Of a DNA stretch of 39,461 nt, positions 28,515 through 37,727 are shown in pieces. The notes beneath the pieces were generated by a model. That model was given only the letters and a program-made list of their open reading frames with translations. It made no database searches and had not been told where the DNA came from. The stretch lies in NCBI GenBank assembly GCA_002683825.1, contig NYUD01000059.1, forward strand, positions 1 through 39,461. Reading direction: 5' to 3'. The DNA is from Planctomycetota bacterium (GTDB lineage: Bacteria > Planctomycetota > UBA1135 > GCA-002686595). The translations under genes and the position numbers were made by a program. Positions within the stretch are counted from its first letter, which is position 1. Each line of letters starts with the position of its first letter.

Positions 28515-28754
28515 TCACAAGCTGCGCGAGAGGGCGAGACCCCCACCCCCTGGGGCAGCGTGCCGGGCAGGAGGAGGGGTCGAGTCCCCCCCTCCGTCCG
28601 TCCCGAAGGCGGCGAATTGGAAGCTCCAGCCGAAGGTCGGCGGGATTCCGGACGTGTCGAGCGTGTAGGCGGTCGTACAATCGGCTCCGCTCAATACAGA
28701 CGGCGATCGAGTCTGGCCCGTGTTGGAGTTCAGGGGGCCAGGAACCGCCGGACC
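28515..28754 (-). pseudogene. Possible decayed C-terminal fragment of a secreted protein
   Basis: On the minus strand a frame of 80 codons is open between TAG (28757-28755) and TGA (28517-28515), without ATG. It reads PGPLNSNTGQTRS, then TAYTLDTSGIPPTFGWSF and QFAAFGTDGGG. This NS-x-TG ... TLxxSGxPP ... GxxFQ pattern recalls the repeated C-terminal domain of planctomycete-type secreted proteins. The resemblance is from memory and weak. The rest of the 295-bp gap holds only a GC hairpin (28573-28579 with 28589-28595). Confidence 0.25.
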
Positions 28755-28778
28755 CTAGATGGAAGGAGTCGGGTTTCC

Positions 28779-29462
28779 ATGCGAGTACTCGGGGGAACGA
28801 CGCTGGTGTCTCTTCTGCTTTTCGGCTGCGGGGCGACCAAGGAGGCGCGGGAAGGGGACATCACCAACTCCGGGTTCCTGCAGGACTACTCGCTGCTCGA
28901 AGAGGGAGTCGAGGGAACCGGTGTCAAGACGTGGATCAAGCCCGGTGCATCCCTGGAGGGCTACGACAAGCTCCTGCTCGAGCTGGCCGAGCTCTGGATC
29001 AGCGAAGAGTCGCGACGCGAGATCGGCGAGGAAGACCTCGCGAATCTCCTGGGCTATTTTCGACGCACCGTTGAAACCGAGCTAGGCGCGCTGTGGCCGA
29101 TCGTCGACAGCCCCGGCCCGGGGGTGCTCGAGGTGCGGGTAGCCATAACCGAGCTCGCACCGGCAAACCCCTATCTGAATTCGATCACGGGTATCGTTCC
29201 ACAGGGTCGCCAGCTCTCCAAGCTCGTAGAACTAGCGACGGGCACGTCGCTGTTTGTCGGCAGCATCATGGCCGAGGCGGAGATTGTCGACTCGGTCACG
29301 GGTGAACGTCTGGCCGCCGGCATCGATCGCCGGGTTGGTGCGAACACCATCAGCAACGTCGGAAGTACGTGGGGAGACGTCGAAGACGCCTACAAGTTCT
29401 GGGCCCGGCGAATCGCGCGCAATTTTCAGCGGTATGGCATGCAACCCTCCAAGGAGAACTGA
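28779..29462 (+). CDS. DUF3313-type lipoprotein
   Basis: 227 residues. MRVLGGTTLVSLLLFGCGA is a lipoprotein signal with lipobox LFGC (Cys17). The mature part follows the DUF3313 pattern: SGFLQDYSLLEEG near the N terminus, GYDKLLLELAELW, LANLLGYFRRTVETELG, PGPGVLEVRVAITELAPANPYLN, TGTSLFVGSIMAEAEIVDSVTGERLAAGIDRRVG. The function of this family is unknown; it is periplasmic-side and probably beta-sandwich. GGAG lies 11 bases before the ATG at 28779; upstream in-frame sequence is Arg-rich and not protein-like, so this start is favoured. Confidence 0.82.
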   Translation: MRVLGGTTLVSLLLFGCGATKEAREGDITNSGFLQDYSLLEEGVEGTGVKTWIKPGASLEGYDKLLLELAELWISEESRREIGEEDLANLLGYFRRTVETELGALWPIVDSPGPGVLEVRVAITELAPANPYLNSITGIVPQGRQLSKLVELATGTSLFVGSIMAEAEIVDSVTGERLAAGIDRRVGANTISNVGSTWGDVEDAYKFWARRIARNFQRYGMQPSKEN

Positions 29463-29481
29463 GTTTGAAGCGACCGCCCCG

Positions 29482-29643
29482 ATGAAGGGCTCGAGCGAGT
29501 GGCGTCTGTGTGCCGGCTGGCGCGTTCTCATTCCCGTTGTCGCAGGCGTAGGAATCTCCACTGAAGGAGCAAGAGGCCTGGGGCTGGACGCCTCTACGAT
29601 TGCACGCCAGGTGAACGCGGCATTCCAGGGTGCGACGCAATAA
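29482..29643 (+). CDS. Possible 53-residue peptide ORF
   Basis: ATG 29482, 19 bases after the DUF3313 gene, begins MKGSSEWRLCAGWRVLIP and contains one hydrophobic stretch (VLIPVVAGVGI). There is no clear Shine-Dalgarno and nothing recognisable. The remaining gap to 29700 shows no feature. Confidence 0.2.
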   Translation: MKGSSEWRLCAGWRVLIPVVAGVGISTEGARGLGLDASTIARQVNAAFQGATQ

Positions 29644-29700
29644 CGCCCGAAGACGCGGGCGCTGCTCCTCGCCGCTTGCCGCCAAGGAAGCGTAGCCGTC

Positions 29701-32700
29701 CTAGAGGGACCGGGATCGCGTTCCTTGTGGCGAAGCGCCGGGAGTAAAGGGTCGATCCGCCAGGGTCGACAGGCTGAGGTGGTCTCCGTGGGAGAGCCCC
29801 GCGCAGTTGAAGCCCACGAGCCGGAACTGGTAGTGGGTGTCGGGATTCAGTCCGCTGACCCGGGCGAAGGTCGTGTTGGGGCCGGTCGTGGCGATCGTGA
29901 TGAAGTTCGCCTGCCCCTGTACGCGGTACTGGATGTGGAAACCCTCTTCGTTGAAACTCTCGTCCTGCCACTCGAAGTCGGCACCCTGCCGTCGAATGTG
30001 AACGGCGGTGAACGCAGCGGGCGGGTAGGGCTCGTAGAGGCAGGGAAAGTCCGACGGATCGTCGGGACCGGTTCCGTTGTCGATCTCGTCGCGATCGAAG
30101 ACACCGTCGCCATCGCGATCGACGCCCATGCGCACCGCGCTGTTCGCAGGCACGACCGTCCATACCAGGGGATTCTGTGGCGAAATTAAACCGAAGAGCC
30201 CCGTGGCGCCCAGCCGATCGTACTGGCGGTCCGAGGAGAGGGCGTTGTTGCCGAGATAGTAGAAGCCGCGCGGAACCCCACCGAAGTAGCCGTGGGCCAC
30301 CACGCCGATCTTCCCCTCGTCCGCGAGGTCAAACAGCGAGCTGAGGAGCTCGATCTCGGCGGAATCTCCTGCACCGCCGTCCAGGAAGATCTGATGGCCG
30401 ATCGCCGCGTGCGAGTCGAGACTGGGCATGCCCGGCGGGCGGTTCAAGGTAGTAAGCGAACCTTCGGGTAGTTCGGATCCCGACAGCGACATCAGAAACG
30501 CGATCGTGTCGGCGACGTCCTGATCGGTGAAGAAGCCCGAGGCGATTCCGAACGGGGCGAGGAAACTCGAAAGCGAGTCGATCGAGCCATCGTGCAAGAA
30601 GCCGAAGCCGACGTGCACCGCCGGCTGGCGCAGGTCGAAGCCGATGTGCTCGTACAGCGTGCGCAACTGCGCCGGCTTCAGGGTGTGGTTCGTGAACCCG
30701 TCCAGGTGAACGAGCCGGCTGTGGTGTTCGCCGTTCGGTCCGACCGGGAAGGGAACGAGCGTTTCGCCGTAGACGTGGTGATCCGTCCCGACGCCGCTCG
30801 GCAAGGCGTGGCACGAGACACACGAGACCTCTTCGGGATCCGGATCGACGAAGATGTCGAGCCCCCTGACCGCGTTACCCGGCGGAAGCGGGAGGCCCTG
30901 GGGTCCGATGGAACCGCTCGTGAACTGCCCCGGCAGCGGCACGGATTCGGACAGCGTGTTGTCGAGGTTGCGATAGGGGTTGGGGGGGATGCGAATGGTC
31001 GCGAGGAAATCCTCGAACTCCTGCATCTCCGTGGGCGTAAGGACCTCGTCGTCGGCCATGAGGCTTGCGAAGGCGCCGTTGAACTCCTCGATGCCGGCGC
31101 GATCGCCGCGCCAGTGCAGAGGTTCCTTGCCGATGATGTCCTGCAAGGTCTGGGTGGCCATCGGGCCTTTCATCGGATGCCAGTCCTCGGTCACCAGGCT
31201 GGCCAGGTTCTGCCCGATGGTGAGCTTGACCTCGCCCGCGGGGTTTCCGAGGTCCCACACGAGCTTGTCGGTACGCGCGTCCGCGTGGCACGAAGCGCAG
31301 GAGGCGACCCCGGTGCCCGAGGTTTCGTGGGTGTCGTAGAGGTGCTTGCGCCCGATCTTGATCTCCGGCGTCGTCGGATCGAAGAAGGGGATTTCGAGGT
31401 CAGGCCTGGACGTGGAAAGGTCGACGACCGTGATCGAGGCGGAGAACTTGTTCAGGACGTAGAGCAGGTTCGAGACCTCGTTCAGGGCCAAGCCCGTGGG
31501 ACCTTCCCCGACTTCGATGGTCTCCAGCGGAGCGGCGCGTTGGCCCTCTTCGTCGAGCTTGACCACGTTGTTGGAACCCAGGCCCGCAACGAAACCGAAC
31601 GAGCCGTCGGAGCTCCACACGATTCCCCGTGGGTCGCCGATCGAGAGGTCGCGTTCCTCCTGGGGCACACTGCGTGCCTCGGAGTCGATGTGGGGGTTGA
31701 GGTCGAACCGAGTTACGGGGGGATCCGGCCCCGGCTGGATGCTCGAGCACAGGACCTCGAGAAAGCGTCCGTTCAGGACGGGTTCGAAGCGCTCGTGATT
31801 GCGTGCGTCCGTCCCGACGACGTGCACCGCACCGGAGGGATGGACCGCCATCGCCATGCAGAGGTTCATCAAGCCGCCCACATAGCTCACGTCGAGAGAT
31901 TGGGCCTGGATCACAGCGACGTCGTGGTCGAGGAGTTGCCAGTCGGGTACGCGTCCGGAACGGCCGGCCAGTGGGCCGCTGACGAACTCGGTCCACTCCA
32001 TTTCATTGTCGTCCCACCAGCGATCCTCCGCGTCGCGACGGACGATAAGTCCGACCTCGGGCGCAGGCGGGAGGTTATCCGACATGGGCGGATTGAACTC
32101 GATTCCGTCGTTGGGCGGAGGGTTGATTCCGCCGTAGGGGCCGTCGGGATCGGAGACCGCGTTGGATGCGATCGGAGGTGAGGGCAGGGCGAAACCTCCT
32201 CCAAGGATCGTCGTCTCGTTGCCGGACTCGAAGAATGCCACGTAGATCTCTGCGCCGCCGGAACCGGCGGCGATGCCCCGCGGATCCTCACCGTCGAGAT
32301 GAATGCGCTGGGGAGTCTCGGTGAGCTCGAAGGTGTTGAAGACCAGCACGGTATTCGCCTGCGAGCAAGTGACGAACGCCCGGCCCTCGGAGAACGCGAC
32401 GTCACAGGGCTCGTCGTCGGTCTTCAGTACCTTCGTGATCTTGCCGGTCTGCGGATCGAGAACGGTGACCGAATCGGAGAGGTGATTGATCACCCAGGCT
32501 TCGGTCGAGGTCCGCGCGCGCACGCTGACCGGTTCGAGACCGACGTGGGCGGACAGGACATGTACGGGGACGCCGGTCGAGATGTTGAAGACCTCGAGCC
32601 TCTGGTCCGGCGTGTTGACCGCGAGGAGCCTTTCGCCGTCGGGCGTGATCTCGAGCGGATGGACGTGGGGAGTCTCGAAGTTCCAGAACTCGTGCTGGGC

Positions 32701-32760
32701 AGCGCCAGGAACCCCAAGAGTCAGAAGAAAAGAGAGGCGTGTCAGGGTCCGAAGCAACAT
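29701..32760 (-). CDS. Secreted di-haem c-type protein with YVTN-type propeller, Ca-binding repeat and fibronectin-III domain
   Basis: A 1019-residue exported protein with signal MLLRTLTRLSFLLTLGVPGAAQ. Residues about 30-450 are a YVTN/NHL-type propeller (LLAVNTPDQRLEVFN, SDSVTVLDPQTGKITKVL, NLLYVLNKFSASITVVDLS). Two haem sites follow, CASCH (488-492) and CVSCH (647-651), in a region resembling bacterial di-haem cytochrome c peroxidases (MauG-like). Near 880, DRDGDGVFDRDEID is a calcium-binding thrombospondin-3/dockerin-like loop. The last ~110 residues form a fibronectin type III domain (FEWQDESFNEEGFHIQYRV ... NPDTHYQFRLVGFN). It probably acts in periplasmic redox chemistry, possibly oxidative modification of a partner; the propeller may bind it. 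No operon partner is adjacent. Confidence 0.88.
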   Translation of the reverse strand: MLLRTLTRLSFLLTLGVPGAAQHEFWNFETPHVHPLEITPDGERLLAVNTPDQRLEVFNISTGVPVHVLSAHVGLEPVSVRARTSTEAWVINHLSDSVTVLDPQTGKITKVLKTDDEPCDVAFSEGRAFVTCSQANTVLVFNTFELTETPQRIHLDGEDPRGIAAGSGGAEIYVAFFESGNETTILGGGFALPSPPIASNAVSDPDGPYGGINPPPNDGIEFNPPMSDNLPPAPEVGLIVRRDAEDRWWDDNEMEWTEFVSGPLAGRSGRVPDWQLLDHDVAVIQAQSLDVSYVGGLMNLCMAMAVHPSGAVHVVGTDARNHERFEPVLNGRFLEVLCSSIQPGPDPPVTRFDLNPHIDSEARSVPQEERDLSIGDPRGIVWSSDGSFGFVAGLGSNNVVKLDEEGQRAAPLETIEVGEGPTGLALNEVSNLLYVLNKFSASITVVDLSTSRPDLEIPFFDPTTPEIKIGRKHLYDTHETSGTGVASCASCHADARTDKLVWDLGNPAGEVKLTIGQNLASLVTEDWHPMKGPMATQTLQDIIGKEPLHWRGDRAGIEEFNGAFASLMADDEVLTPTEMQEFEDFLATIRIPPNPYRNLDNTLSESVPLPGQFTSGSIGPQGLPLPPGNAVRGLDIFVDPDPEEVSCVSCHALPSGVGTDHHVYGETLVPFPVGPNGEHHSRLVHLDGFTNHTLKPAQLRTLYEHIGFDLRQPAVHVGFGFLHDGSIDSLSSFLAPFGIASGFFTDQDVADTIAFLMSLSGSELPEGSLTTLNRPPGMPSLDSHAAIGHQIFLDGGAGDSAEIELLSSLFDLADEGKIGVVAHGYFGGVPRGFYYLGNNALSSDRQYDRLGATGLFGLISPQNPLVWTVVPANSAVRMGVDRDGDGVFDRDEIDNGTGPDDPSDFPCLYEPYPPAAFTAVHIRRQGADFEWQDESFNEEGFHIQYRVQGQANFITIATTGPNTTFARVSGLNPDTHYQFRLVGFNCAGLSHGDHLSLSTLADRPFTPGASPQGTRSRSL

Positions 32761-33042
32761 GACTACGGGTCAAGATAGACGAGAAACAGCGAACCGGGGT
32801 AATTCCGATTGCGTTGCTCCCCCAGGCCATCCTGGGACCGCCTGCCACCCTTTCCACGCCCCCCTTCTCAATACCGGGAAGCGGCGATGCCCGGGCCGAG
32901 CTATGAAGCCCCCCTATGCACTCGCCGGCCCGTTAACGCACTCAAGAGCATGGTCACGCGCTCGCTCCAGTGTGGTGCTTCCCTCATCCGTCGTTGCCAC
33001 GCGGGGCAATGTTCGGGCAACCACAACCAGCCGGCGTCTCGC
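32761..33042 (-). other. Intergenic region, nothing recognised
   Basis: 282 bp between two minus-strand genes. A 6-bp stem, gttgcc/ggcaac, around 32995-33025 could be part of a terminator for the upstream serine hydrolase gene, but there is no T-run. No credible frame, RNA gene or strong promoter is visible. Confidence 0.4.
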
Positions 33043-35220
33043 TCACTCCCCCAGCGTGAACGCACCTTCGGTGAGCTCGACGCCCAGCTCGACATCCGTG
33101 ACCGTCGTGACGATGGTGCCGATGAGCTGGTTCGCCAACTCGATCTCGGAGCGGAAGGGCAGCAGCATCCCGGAGACGTCGCGGAAGTCGCCGAAGCTCA
33201 CGCGCTGGCCGATGCGGCCCATGGTGTCGATGTGCGTCATGCTGTCCTCATGTACGACGAGGCCGGTCTCCCAGTCGACGTACAGCGTCGGCGCCGGGGC
33301 TGAGGTGTCGCCCGCGCGGACCAGGAAGACCTCTTCTCCCGCCTCGTCGCCCTGAGCGCGGTCGCCTGCGCCCTTCTCAAGCCGCTGGACCACTTGTAGC
33401 CGGGGGTACCAGCGGCGCCAGTCGCCGAAGCGGGCAAAAGGGTTTTCCAGGCGCAGCAGTTCGGCGCGCGGGCCTTCGAGCACAGCCATGGGCTTGATAG
33501 AGGAGGCGTACCGAACCCGCGCGCCGTCATAGGCGAGGTGCTCGAACTCCTCACGGGCGACGGTGTCGGTACGGAAGCGGTCGGGCCAGGCGAGCAAGGT
33601 GCTCAGCTCGCCCGTGATGTCGAGCTTCTCGATGGTCAATTCGCCGTTCATGCGGACCGGGCCGAGCGATTCGACCAGGTCGAGGCGGTGGGCCTTCTCA
33701 ACGCGCGCCGCGAGCTCGTCGATGCTCGGCAGATCGGCGGACGGTTCGAAGCGAAACTCCTGGTGGTTGCCGATGTGGTAGCCGGTCACCTCACCCGCCT
33801 CCGAGCGGTCGAAGGCCAATACGACGCTCGGATTGGGCCGCATCTTCCAGCGGTCCTCGCCCGCATACGTGAGCGGGACGACCGCTTTTCCCATGATCTC
33901 CAGCGCCAGGTCCTCGCCGTCGCGGACGATCGCGCGGTACAGGTCGCCCTCGCCCTCCCAGTAGTAGCCGAGGTACTGCTCGAACGGCGGCGCGGCCTGG
34001 TTCGGGTCGTAGGGCACGCCGAGGAAGAGTCCCCCGAGCGCTTCCTCCACGCGCAGGCCGGTGGTGTTGTTCCGCGACTGAGTGAAGTAGAGCGCCATCC
34101 CCTGCTGTTCGGGGAAGACCCAGGCGTGGGTGCCGTCCGAGCCTGAGTGGCCGAAGGCAACGACCTCGCGCTCGACCACCTCACCGTCCTTGCCCTCCTC
34201 GCCCGGACCGGTCCACAGCTGCATCAGGAAACCGTACGCGGTGCTCAGCCCGGACAGGCCCGTCGCTCCCTCCATCCGCTGCGGACCGGGGCTGAGTGCC
34301 TTGCGGACGAAGCGCGAGCCGAGCAGGCGCTTCTTCCCGGGGCGCCCTTTGCGCCGCCAGAACTCCATGAAGCGCGCGTAGTCCTGCGGCGTGGAGTAGA
34401 GACCCTGGGAGCCGAGGAAGAAGGGGAACAGCGGCGGCTCGTCGGGACCCCAGAAGCGGGTCCACTCGCCGCGCGAGCCGGCGTACTTGACGCACCCGCG
34501 TGCGCGCAGCGGGTGGGCCTCGGTCATGACGCACACGCTGTCCTGCATGCCCAGCGGTTCGAGCAGGCGCGTTCGCACGAACTCCGCGGCGGGCGCGCCG
34601 CTGACAACCTCGACCAGGGCCGTGAGTGTGTCGGTGCCCTGGTCGCTGTAGGTGAAGGCGCTGCCCGGTTCGAAGTCGAGCTCGTACTCGCCACCGAGTT
34701 CGGCGACGGCTTGAATGCCGTCCAGCTCGCGCAGGTCCTTACCGAGAATCAGGGACATGGGCAATCCGCTCGTGTGCGTGAGCAGGTGTTCGACGGTGAT
34801 GTCGCGCGAGCCTTCGACGTCGAAGGCCGGCAGGTACTTCGAGACGCGGTCGTCGAGTTCGAGCAGGTTGTCGTCGACCAGCATCAGGATCGCGGCACCG
34901 ATGACGGGCTTGGTCATCGAGCGCACGCAGAAAACGCTGCCGGTCTCCATCGGCACCTCCGCCTCGCGGTCGCGCCAACCGAAGGCCTCATGCAGGATCG
35001 AGCGGCCGTTCTTGATGACGAGCAGCTCGGCGCCGACGATCTCCTCGTCGTCGACGAGGGTCTGGACGAGCCGGCTCAGGTCGGTGAGCGCCTCGGGCGA
35101 GACCCCCTCGGCCAGCGCGTTCGAGGCCGGAAAGGGCTCGTCGGCCGCCCCGTGCTGCTGGGCGGAAGTGCCGAGCGCGAGCGCGGCGAGGAGGCCGAAG
35201 GTGGATACGGCTACGGGCAT
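33043..35220 (-). CDS. Secreted class-C beta-lactamase-like serine hydrolase with C-terminal extension
   Basis: A 725-residue exported protein of the serine beta-lactamase / penicillin-binding-protein fold. The signal peptide is MPVAVSTFGLLAALALGTSA. The active-site tetrad SMTK (Ser101, Lys104) is clear. The second motif is Y191-S-D193 instead of YxN, as in many esterase-type members, and HSG (358-360) stands for the KTG box. Residues about 400-725 are a beta-rich extension (VVLAFDRSEAGEVTGYHIGNHQEFRFEP, RLQVVQRLEKG, TLYVDWETGLVVHEDS) seen in large members of the family. Likely roles are esterase or peptidase, not antibiotic resistance. It is monocistronic by spacing. Confidence 0.87.
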   Translation of the reverse strand: MPVAVSTFGLLAALALGTSAQQHGAADEPFPASNALAEGVSPEALTDLSRLVQTLVDDEEIVGAELLVIKNGRSILHEAFGWRDREAEVPMETGSVFCVRSMTKPVIGAAILMLVDDNLLELDDRVSKYLPAFDVEGSRDITVEHLLTHTSGLPMSLILGKDLRELDGIQAVAELGGEYELDFEPGSAFTYSDQGTDTLTALVEVVSGAPAAEFVRTRLLEPLGMQDSVCVMTEAHPLRARGCVKYAGSRGEWTRFWGPDEPPLFPFFLGSQGLYSTPQDYARFMEFWRRKGRPGKKRLLGSRFVRKALSPGPQRMEGATGLSGLSTAYGFLMQLWTGPGEEGKDGEVVEREVVAFGHSGSDGTHAWVFPEQQGMALYFTQSRNNTTGLRVEEALGGLFLGVPYDPNQAAPPFEQYLGYYWEGEGDLYRAIVRDGEDLALEIMGKAVVPLTYAGEDRWKMRPNPSVVLAFDRSEAGEVTGYHIGNHQEFRFEPSADLPSIDELAARVEKAHRLDLVESLGPVRMNGELTIEKLDITGELSTLLAWPDRFRTDTVAREEFEHLAYDGARVRYASSIKPMAVLEGPRAELLRLENPFARFGDWRRWYPRLQVVQRLEKGAGDRAQGDEAGEEVFLVRAGDTSAPAPTLYVDWETGLVVHEDSMTHIDTMGRIGQRVSFGDFRDVSGMLLPFRSEIELANQLIGTIVTTVTDVELGVELTEGAFTLGE

Positions 35221-35576
35221 TGCTGTTGTTTCTCGATCGTGGAGTGGATTCGCAAGGGCGACCGGCCGGGTACGATCCCGTACCGGCCTGCGGCCGTGAC
35301 GTAGACGTTTTGAGAACCGTCCGCCCGGTACTACTACTCCAAAGCGAATGTATTCGGCTCCTATTTCCGTCCTATTCGTTTCGATTCCAGACCTGACGAT
35401 GGCGATGTCGCCGGTCCCGCTCGAACACCACCCACCACCTCGATACGGGAAACGCTGGGCAGCGCAAGGAGCTGGAGAAGATCGCCGAGACGACCGGCGG
35501 CGAGCTCGAGGCCTGCGAGCAAGACCCGCTCCTGGCGGATCATGAAACGCACCTTGCCGCCGGGCCTCCCCGGCTC
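35221..35576. other. Intergenic region with a possible gene remnant
   Basis: 356 bp. A plus-strand frame around 35440-35576 reads TGNAGQRKELEKIAETTGGEL, recalling the end of von Willebrand A-type proteins, but it has no start and runs on antisense to the next gene. A short inverted repeat (ccggccgggtacg/cgtaccggcc) lies at about 35261-35288. Neither is strong. Confidence 0.3.
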
Positions 35577-37277
35577 TTAGTCGGCGGAGTCTCCCGGCGC
35601 GCTCACCTCCACGCGCAGTGCGTAGGCGACCACGGTGTTCGGCGCATTCCCGCCGATCCCCTTGACCCCGAGCAAGACCCGGGTCTTGTCGGTTTGCGCG
35701 TCCAGCAGATCGAAGAAGCCCTCGACCGAGGAGACGACGCCGTGAACGCGAGCCCCCTCGTGTATCTCGACCTCCAGCGGACCCGATTCGACGTGCGTGC
35801 CGAAGGACTGCACGATCCGACTCGTGCTCGTCCTGAAGCTCGCGCCGGCGCGATCGTAGGCGGCGACGTCACCGCGCACGAACAGGCCCGGATGCACATG
35901 AATCAACGCGGCGGCGAGGATCCGCGCGTCGTCGGTCTCGCGAAACTCTCCGCACGCCTCGGCGCCCATGCCGGGGATCAGGTCGGTCGGTCGTAGCTGG
36001 GGCCGGCCGCGCAAGAGCAGGGAAATACGCGCATCCCCCAGAGCCACCGGCAACCGCACGGGATCCCCCGCAGGATGCGTATCGGGCCGTAGAAGGAGCG
36101 CGATCGTGTCGAGCAACGGCGTCTCCGCGATCACGCCGGAGAAACACCGCAGCGATCGGCGCAACACGACCAGATCCGCGGGGAAGGGCTCTTGAACGAA
36201 CTCGCGGAACTCCACCACGACCGACTGTCCGACATCCGGCCGCAGCGGATCGAGCGAATCATCGGGTCCGAGGATCCTCGTTGCATCATCGACCCCCACG
36301 CGGATCAAGCCCGGCCGATCCGATGCGGCGAGCACTTCTCGGGCGACTTCGGCTCCCGTCAGTATCCGGCGGATCATCAGCCGGAAACCGGCGCTCTCGA
36401 GTGCAGTGATCTTGCCTTCGATGCGCACGGGGAGCGTCCCCCCCGCTCCGGAAGCAGGATCGATGATCTCGATACGCCGCGCACGCAAGCGTGACCGGGC
36501 CTGGATGTCGCCCTCCAGTTCGAGCAGGGTCAGGCCCGGCCGCAGCGAACCGTAGAATGCGGCGCGCGATTCGAAGACTTCGCCGCCATCGTCGACCAGG
36601 AGCACATCGTCCGCCAACCCGACCTCGAGCGGGCCGAGGGGATGGTGCTGCTCTGCATCGGCGAAGGCCTCGACGGAGATCGAGCCCCCCGCAGCGGCGG
36701 AACGCACCAGGCCGAAGAGCGTATCGGCCGGGTTGGACGGAAGCTCGCTCGAGGCCCCACCCACGGGCCGGAAGCGGGGCGTGCCTTCGAGATCGATCGA
36801 GGCCTGGAGGTCCAGCTCGAGATGAACGGACGACGCTCCCCCATCCGCGATCGAGAGCGCGAGATCGAAGGGGGCCACGATCTCGCTCGGTGTGGTCTCG
36901 AATTCGACCACCCGGCCGTCGCTCAAGACACCGCGTGTCGCGTCCGGCTCGAAGGTCATGAAGATGCCCCGGTAGTCGCCTCTTTCTAATTCGGTGTGGA
37001 GCAACCATCGCTGGAAATTCACGAGGCCGGTCCACTCCACCTCGGTGTCGGCGGGCAGCACCGACACGGTGCGCAATCCCTCTGCGTGAACGAGACCGAT
37101 CGACGTCACGACACTGGTGAACGAGGCAAACTCGGGATGCCCGCTCGAACCCAGTGTCACATCGATCGCGACGAGGGGCTGGGAATCCGAGCCGGGGGCC
37201 ACGGAAGAACTCTCTCCACAACCGGAGGTGATCAAGGGAGGCAGAAGCAGAAAGCAAAGCGACCGGGTGGCGTTCAT
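35577..37277 (-). CDS. Large lipoprotein with DUF4382-like N terminus and DUF5666-like repeats
   Basis: 566 residues. MNATRSLCFLLLPPLITSGCG carries lipobox TSGC (Cys20). AGGAGA six bases before ATG 37277 fixes the start over an upstream in-frame codon at 37307. The N-terminal part (VAIDVTLGSSGHPEFASFTSVVTSIGLVHAEG) has the look of DUF4382. Later segments repeat a short-barrel pattern typical of DUF5666 (LPVRIEGKITALESAGFRLMI ... IRVGVDDATRI; FVRGDVAAYDR; VHGVVSSVEGFFDLLD). Domain naming is from pattern memory. The protein is probably at the cell surface or periplasm; its function is unknown. Confidence 0.65.
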   Translation of the reverse strand: MNATRSLCFLLLPPLITSGCGESSSVAPGSDSQPLVAIDVTLGSSGHPEFASFTSVVTSIGLVHAEGLRTVSVLPADTEVEWTGLVNFQRWLLHTELERGDYRGIFMTFEPDATRGVLSDGRVVEFETTPSEIVAPFDLALSIADGGASSVHLELDLQASIDLEGTPRFRPVGGASSELPSNPADTLFGLVRSAAAGGSISVEAFADAEQHHPLGPLEVGLADDVLLVDDGGEVFESRAAFYGSLRPGLTLLELEGDIQARSRLRARRIEIIDPASGAGGTLPVRIEGKITALESAGFRLMIRRILTGAEVAREVLAASDRPGLIRVGVDDATRILGPDDSLDPLRPDVGQSVVVEFREFVQEPFPADLVVLRRSLRCFSGVIAETPLLDTIALLLRPDTHPAGDPVRLPVALGDARISLLLRGRPQLRPTDLIPGMGAEACGEFRETDDARILAAALIHVHPGLFVRGDVAAYDRAGASFRTSTSRIVQSFGTHVESGPLEVEIHEGARVHGVVSSVEGFFDLLDAQTDKTRVLLGVKGIGGNAPNTVVAYALRVEVSAPGDSAD

Positions 37278-37727
37278 CGGGAATCTCCTGCGAAGGCGAG
37301 GGTCCACGGATTCTGCGCTATTCGCAAGCGCTGTGCCACAGGTGCGACCGTGACTCCCCGGTCGATGGGAAGGTCATGGAAACCCATCCGGCGCTGATGC
37401 GCCCTGCATGGATCCGGGTAAGCGATCTCGAGGAAGCGAGCGTGTGCGCTATTGCACCGCCCGTCCGGAGAGGGGGACCGCAGCAACCAGGCGGGGATCC
37501 TCTTCGATCCATTGCTGAACCGGAGTGCTTTCCCGAATGGCCGGCGAATACAGCCACTCCGGGGAGTGGTCGAAGAGAAATTCCAGACGCCGCAGGGGAT
37601 GTCTGCGACCTGCACAAACCACGCCTCCGCCGTCTTTTTTGGGACAACTGATCCGAGATTCCGCGGAACCCCGGAAGTCCTGCGTGGTTTGCGATAACCT
37701 CGACCGGCAGTCCCCGAACACGATCCC
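37278..37727. other. 450-bp divergent intergenic region with a possible remnant
   Basis: It separates two divergent genes and should hold both promoters, though none is clear. On the minus strand 37449-37622 a frame with a GTG start reads HPLRRLEFLFDHSPEWLYSP, then AIRESTPVQQWIEEDPRLV, which is protein-like but unrecognised and short. A neighbouring frame also shows protein-like patches, which would fit a frameshifted, decayed gene. Confidence 0.3.

Noticed and set aside
28560..28600. tRNA T-arm-like sequence (ggggtcgagtcccc)
   Set aside because: No matching acceptor or anticodon arm lies upstream; it is better read as a GC hairpin.
30592..32181. 529-codon plus-strand open frame
   Set aside because: It is antisense to the di-haem protein, whose frame has a signal peptide and two CxxCH motifs.
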